This document shows, one piece after another, positions 59,577 to 64,000 of a stretch of DNA of 64,000 bases (position 1 is its first letter; the number at the start of each line of letters is the position of its first letter). The stretch is from positions 434,001-498,000 of the forward strand of contig JAYKKR010000021.1 of the NCBI GenBank assembly GCA_036971615.1. The letters are read 5' to 3'. Origin of the DNA: Amyloporia xantha. Its lineage: Eukaryota > Basidiomycota > Agaricomycetes > Polyporales > Adustoporiaceae. The position numbers and the translations under genes are program-made. The notes beneath the pieces were generated by a model. It was not told the origin of the DNA and made no database searches. It was given only the letters and a program-made list of their open reading frames with translations.

Positions 59577-61001
59577 CTACTTACGCGTCCGAGCTCCTGA
59601 CCGGCGTTTCCGAGCCGCGTTCGTCGTCTGAGGCACCGCGACCGCGTCCGGTACTTGTGCAACCGTCCGCCTTGTCTTCCTCCTCGGTTCTGTGTCCTCA
59701 GGCCCACCGAGCACAGCTGATTGATCCGTCTCCACAGTCGGCATCTCGAGCTTGAGTTCGCTCGCCTTCCTCTTCTTGCTCTGGACAGGCACACGCTCTT
59801 CCGCGACGGCAGTATTCTCGGACGCGTCGCTTACCGCTGTGCTCGAGTCGCGGCTGGGGAATGAGTCGCCCGGACTTGGACGTGCCGAGCGTGTCGCGTT
59901 TGCCGACGTTGTTGCGGTCTCAGATGGGCCTGCCGGCAATTCCAACTCCTCACCACGCCTGATCGCCTGACGCGAGGAGCGGCGCGTCGGTGCTGGCGAA
60001 GCCACAGTCGCCATCGCCCCACCGCCTTTCACATCAGTAACGGCCTTCTCAGCTCCCATGGTGGCAAGCAGGACTCCGGGCGCGACCTCAGCTATGGCCA
60101 AGCCCCCTTCTTCGTGTCCCAAGAACCGCGCCCGCTTTGTCCCAGACTGCTCCGGCGCGCCGTTCAGGCCCCTGTCCACCGCCTTGCCCTTCCCGCCTTG
60201 GGCGGGGTGCGTCGTCCCTCGCGTCTTTCGCTGACGGAGAACCATCCGTGCGGGCGCCGTCTCCTTGCGCTCGGGAGGGAATGCGAGGAGCTGCTGGATC
60301 CGGAGTAGCCAAAGCTGTGGCCGCGTTCCCGTCCAGCATACCGGCGATACGATGAGCCGCGGAGAATGGTCTATGGCGCACCATGTCAGCGAGAACACAC
60401 GGACTGCAAAGGGAAGTGAAAACGCACAGTAGATCCTTTCTACCACCGCGGCCGTTCGTGCCTGCACAGCGCTTCCCCACAGGGCAAAGTGGCTCGGGTG
60501 ATGATGGTCTGTGTAGACCCTCAGCGCAGCGAGCGCCAGAACGCACGCACTCTGGAGCTCATTCAGCTGCTCACCGAGCTGTAGCACTTCGCTGACATCC
60601 TCCACCCGTCCCAGCGCTGGCACACCCGCCATGTACCGTGGCCGGCGGGGCGTCGACGGCCCCGCCACGCTCTGCCCCGTCGCCACGTGGTGTGCGATGG
60701 CGAGGTGCGCGACGTAGCGGTCCACGTACGGGTGGTTCACCGTGAGTGTACCGTCTTGCAGCATTCCCGGCGTGACTTCCCTGCCCACCTCGATGGCGTA
60801 CTTCGCCGATGACTTCGCCGCCCCCGGCCTGTAGCTCATCGCCTCCGACGGAGGCGCGTCCCGAGAAAAAGGCTCATCCCTCGTAGAGGAGGTGGCGTAG
60901 CGTGTTGTTGTCTCTGGGTATGTGTGTGGCGAACACGGAGTTGGCTGACGAAGAATCGAATAAAGGCGGCGCGCGATGTCGGATTCTTCGTATTCTGACA
61001 T
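59577..61001 (-). CDS. Unrecognised nuclear-type protein, inverted-pair copy 2
   Basis: Two exons, 61001-60428 and 60370-59577 (455 aa). The start MSEYEESDIARRLYSILR aligns with MSNNDESDITSRLYSLLR of copy 1, so the in-frame ATG at 61028 is not preferred. The same conserved core is present (GMLQDGTLTVNHPYVDRYVA, GPSTPRRPRYM, LNELQSACVLALAALRVY, HFALWGS, SPVCWTGTRPQLWLLRIQQL), and the tail has SRQAIRRG, KKRKASEL and RKRRSGARTRK. Core residues are well conserved while the tails diverge and differ in length, so selection has kept the core. The two genes are tail to tail with ~1.8 kb between their stops. Function unknown. Confidence 0.8.
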   Translation of the reverse strand: MSEYEESDIARRLYSILRQPTPCSPHTYPETTTRYATSSTRDEPFSRDAPPSEAMSYRPGAAKSSAKYAIEVGREVTPGMLQDGTLTVNHPYVDRYVAHLAIAHHVATGQSVAGPSTPRRPRYMAGVPALGRVEDVSEVLQLGEQLNELQSACVLALAALRVYTDHHHPSHFALWGSAVQARTAAVVERIYCAFSLPFAVRVFSLTWCAIDHSPRLIVSPVCWTGTRPQLWLLRIQQLLAFPPERKETAPARMVLRQRKTRGTTHPAQGGKGKAVDRGLNGAPEQSGTKRARFLGHEEGGLAIAEVAPGVLLATMGAEKAVTDVKGGGAMATVASPAPTRRSSRQAIRRGEELELPAGPSETATTSANATRSARPSPGDSFPSRDSSTAVSDASENTAVAEERVPVQSKKRKASELKLEMPTVETDQSAVLGGPEDTEPRRKTRRTVAQVPDAVAVPQTTNAARKRRSGARTRK

Positions 61002-61128
61002 CTTATGCAGCGCGATGATCAGTGTCAATGGTGATGATTTGAGTAAGTGATTTGAATGATGATGGTGTAGAAGATAGTGTGTCGCGTAGAGGGAGGACGA
61101 GAGTGTGGCAGAGGGCGGAGGCAGCGCG

Positions 61129-61135
61129 CTTTATA
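61129..61135 (-). promoter_or_regulatory. TATA box of the second inverted-pair gene
   Basis: TATAAAG on the minus strand, in the same local context as 56039-56045. Confidence 0.65.
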
Positions 61136-61174
61136 GCCGCCATCCTGGTCAAAGCAAGTGTGGCTGGTGGCCCT

Positions 61175-61196
61175 CGTGCGAACCACCTGCCCAATC
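61175..61196 (-). promoter_or_regulatory. 22-bp promoter box, second copy
   Basis: Reverse complement of 55955-55976; spacing to the TATA box is 39 bp here and 62 bp in the other copy. Confidence 0.6.
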
Positions 61197-61790
61197 AGAT
61201 GCTGGGCCCACCGCCCCTCTTTTCTTCCCCCAAACCAGGTCCTTTGTTCCACAGTTATTCATTTCTGAAAAGGAATCAATACAAATAGATGAAGGCCGAT
61301 AGTAACAAGATGGCCCAAGGCCGCGGGATCTCTGCTTTGATCGTGCGTTAATCTAATCTCCCGATGCGCCATTATGATTTATAGCGCATCAATCTCAGAC
61401 TCTCAGTGGCCGACGCGCTTGCCTGCCCTCTCCTTTGTGTCCCTTTCCCAGGTCCTTGTGTTTCGTCCCCGCAAGGGACGTTCACAGCTTGCTCGAGACG
61501 GAAGTCGCGATGTGCAGCGATTCACTGAACGACGGCACTATCATCCTATGCGAGAACCACATGATCTTTGGAATCGATGGCGATCGCAACTTGCGAGCAG
61601 CTGGACGGGTATCGACGACGATAGACTATAAGGAGAGGTCGTCGCTCGACTATGATTTACTTTATTCTCATACAACACGGTGCATGTTCATCACGTTGCA
61701 TGTCCTAGCACGTTCTCGCCACTCGTTGCTTTATGCTTGAAATGAGGGCAGAGGGCCTTCTCGGAGTGGCACCCGACATTGTGCTTCGCG

Positions 61791-63828
61791 AATCGTAGAG
61801 TGGCATGCACTATCAATGGCCCTGCGATACCATCGCGATAGCAATTTCATATCTCAGACCCTTCCTCAAGCTGGAGCTCTACATTGTTTTAAATAACCTG
61901 TGCTCTCTGATTTTGTGACGCGCCAGCGACACGAGAGTAGAAAATCAAGAACCAGACAAACTGACAATTGGTCAGAGAGCCGCTTTTGCATGAACTGCTA
62001 CTGCCTGCCACTTTGTTGTGAGATTCAGAAAGTCCTACAAGGATATTTATGCGTCTGTCCTACTGACATTTTTATGCTCAATCAATACAGAATCGGCGTC
62101 TTAAACTATGGATGAACGAGTTCAAACAAGTGCATCATTGGACACGGGCACGTGATCGCGACACGCGCCACGCGCTTAGCCACCCGTGACCGAGGGTTAC
62201 CGCTCGCCAAACCTGTTGTCCAACGTTAGATACTGACTTACTTCCTTCTGGTCATTCTGAGCCATTTTTTGACAGAAGCCAGCAAGGACGGTCCTACGGA
62301 AGCTCTAGGGAAAGTCTCCGACTGTAGTATTTTTCAACTCGGACCCTGTGCTGGCAGGTCGTCGCTAGTCGCTGTGCAAAGAGATCTCACCCACGGCATT
62401 GTATGATTGGGATCTACGTTGGAAGCCCATCACCAATTTGTTTGACTTCTCTAGTCACCCTTTATATTGGTCAATGACTGGAGAGGTCCTCTCAAGTCTT
62501 GTCTTTCGCTCGGCTAAAACGCGAAGAGGATTCAGTGCCGAACAAGAGGCGGGAAGTGGCAAAATTGCATCTATAATGGGTCTCGCTTCATCAGGAATAG
62601 CAGCAAGTATGTAGCGTCAGAACGACAAAGCTTGGGCTGCTATGACGGAGTAGGTTGTTTCTGCTGGCTTCAAGCTCCCAACTGACGACGCTTCTGTTGA
62701 AGGGGGGTGCATCCAGACGTACGGATCGGTGCAGCAATTCGCTTCTGCATTAAAGGATCAAAGCCAATAATGCGATTTGATGTGCCCAAGTTGCCTTCCA
62801 ACCGACCTATGCCAGTAATCAATATTGAAGACCGGTTTGCCATCTCATGGTTCGCCTCTCTAGCGTGCTGCGTTATGAAGCATGGTATCCACTGTCATTA
62901 GCCCAGAAATACAGCTGAGGTCTAAATTTCTGTCAGAAGTATCTGGTCACTGAATTACACCTTCGTCTCATGAGATCCGAACGATTCGGGACGGGACGCC
63001 GATCGCTTCTCCGAGATCTACGGGTTGATAGGATTGCATGGCACGGGGCCGGGGAATGCATGTGGAACTCCGACGCGCGCTGTTTCACTTTGGAATTCAT
63101 CCTCGTGAACATGAATGAAAACTCCCATGGCTTTCAATGAACGACGACTGTCGAGTCTTCTATCTGTCTTCAGTGTAGGCTGTTATACTACAGTAGGAGA
63201 GAGAGTGGCCAAGTTGTAGGCTTTTCGAATAGCCAATCTCCGCAGTATTTGTCTGTGAAGGATCCATGCGTTCAACGTTTGACATACCCTTTTGAACTGC
63301 TGCAGCGTTGAGTCTTCGTAAAGATATATGTATGGAAACTGACAAGTGATCCTCCATGCGTACTTCTCGTCCGCGTGGTGGTCTTTTTCACCGAGTTTGC
63401 CACCACCTGAAGCTATCACTCCCCTGTGAATTCCGATCTTTTCGGTGTTCTCGATATCGCGGTCAAGATGTTCCGAAGGTGAGAAATATTCAGACATTTC
63501 TCTGTGACGTACGATAATTATGTAGCTCAGGTGGTCTGACCCAGCACTCTGCCATACTTTCTGATTAATTGTCGATGCGAAAGCACCTCCGCCGAGACTC
63601 GCTTCAGCTTCTTCATGCGAATTCTAGCGATAAAGGCGCTACGCTCTTCTTCAGCACACGTATCTTGGTCTCGTTCATGCGTTCTGCATACCGGGGAAAC
63701 ATCTGGGACCAGTTCCGTGCACACGATTGCAAGGAATCCGCATGGTTGCTGTCATGTTCGCTTCGGCTCAGGCTGCAGATTCCGAGTTCTTACAAAGGGT
63801 TTCCTGCCTAGAGCTTAGCCGGTCTCAG
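61791..63828. other. Intergenic region, possible gene remnants
   Basis: Short plus-strand frames at 62399-62614 and 62707-62901, and minus-strand frames at 63160-63724, show no recognisable motif and no acceptable splice chain. Confidence 0.45.
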
Positions 63829-63835
63829 TATATAA
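63829..63835 (+). promoter_or_regulatory. TATA box of the fourth S53 copy
   Basis: TATATAA within GTCTCAGTATATAATG, the same 16 bases as in the promoter of S53 copy A; 56 bp upstream of the ATG at 63891. Confidence 0.65.
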
Positions 63836-63890
63836 TGGCGCACAAATTCATCGCTGAACCCTGTCTCCAGACAGTTGGCTTGCTCTCGAC

Positions 63891-64000
63891 ATGGTGTACA
63901 ACTCCCTCTGCGTTGCTGCGTGGGCTCTCTCCTTCTGGGTAGGGGCACTACGGCTGGTGTGATTCGCGAACACAGTCGTAGCAACACTGTCCCGTCGGGG
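63891..64000 (+). pseudogene. 5' end of a fourth S53 peptidase copy with a 1-nt deletion (3' partial)
   Basis: ATG at 63891 reads MVYNSLCVAAWALSFWVG, homologous to MVYSSLYKAVWFLSSWIG of copy A (1919-4035), and then stops at 63960-63962. One base further on, the next frame continues VIREHSR...VPSG, matching VMREHARIDGAPSG of copy A. Aligned to copy A, exactly one base is missing between the Trp codon and GTTAGVIREH. No Met precedes the downstream frame, so the protein cannot start there. The promoter is also shared with copy A. The gene runs off the window, so I cannot see whether it is otherwise intact. Confidence 0.72.

Larger units (their letters stand above)
58910..61790 (-). repeat. Right arm of the large inverted duplication
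   Basis: Reverse-complement homologue of 55330-58605; see the left arm. Confidence 0.85.

Overview
This 64 kb window is nuclear DNA of a filamentous fungus, most probably an agaricomycete basidiomycete. The evidence is intron-dense genes with introns of about 50-70 nt, a tRNA-Cys with an intron, an insert-bearing G-alpha-like protein, a tandem array of sedolisin proteases and a sterol-aspartylating AspRS-DUF2156 fusion. Most gene models below were assembled by hand from GT..AG boundaries and reading-frame continuity. They are supported by paralogue comparison wherever duplicate copies exist.

Left part (1-15.5 kb): the C-terminal exon of a nuclear protein (possibly GEN1-like), tRNA-Cys(GCA), three tandem minus-strand secreted S53 proteases with identical eight-exon structure, then a 15-exon AspRS-DUF2156 fusion. 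A fourth S53 5' end begins at 63.9 kb on the opposite strand and carries a 1-nt deletion.

Middle (16-35.5 kb): a hAT-like MITE; a very large minus-strand gene (18.2-25.4 kb) whose product combines a Cys-rich region, two U-box-like domains, two vWA-type domains and a complete C-terminal E2 ubiquitin-conjugating domain; a second MITE; a ComA/HSA32-like enzyme; a 6-phosphogluconate-dehydrogenase-like oxidoreductase; a third inverted-repeat element; and a G-alpha-like gene with a 1-nt frameshift in its first exon.

Right part (35.5-64 kb): a tandem duplication carrying two formate/nitrite transporter genes, an M20 metallopeptidase, a dual-specificity phosphatase, a gene-poor stretch, a DHDPS-family aldolase, and a ~6.4 kb inverted duplication holding two divergent copies of an unrecognised nuclear-type protein arranged tail to tail around a short palindrome.

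No operon-like logic links the loci. The themes are secreted proteolysis, ubiquitin and G-protein signalling, anion transport, and strong local turnover by duplication and MITE insertion.
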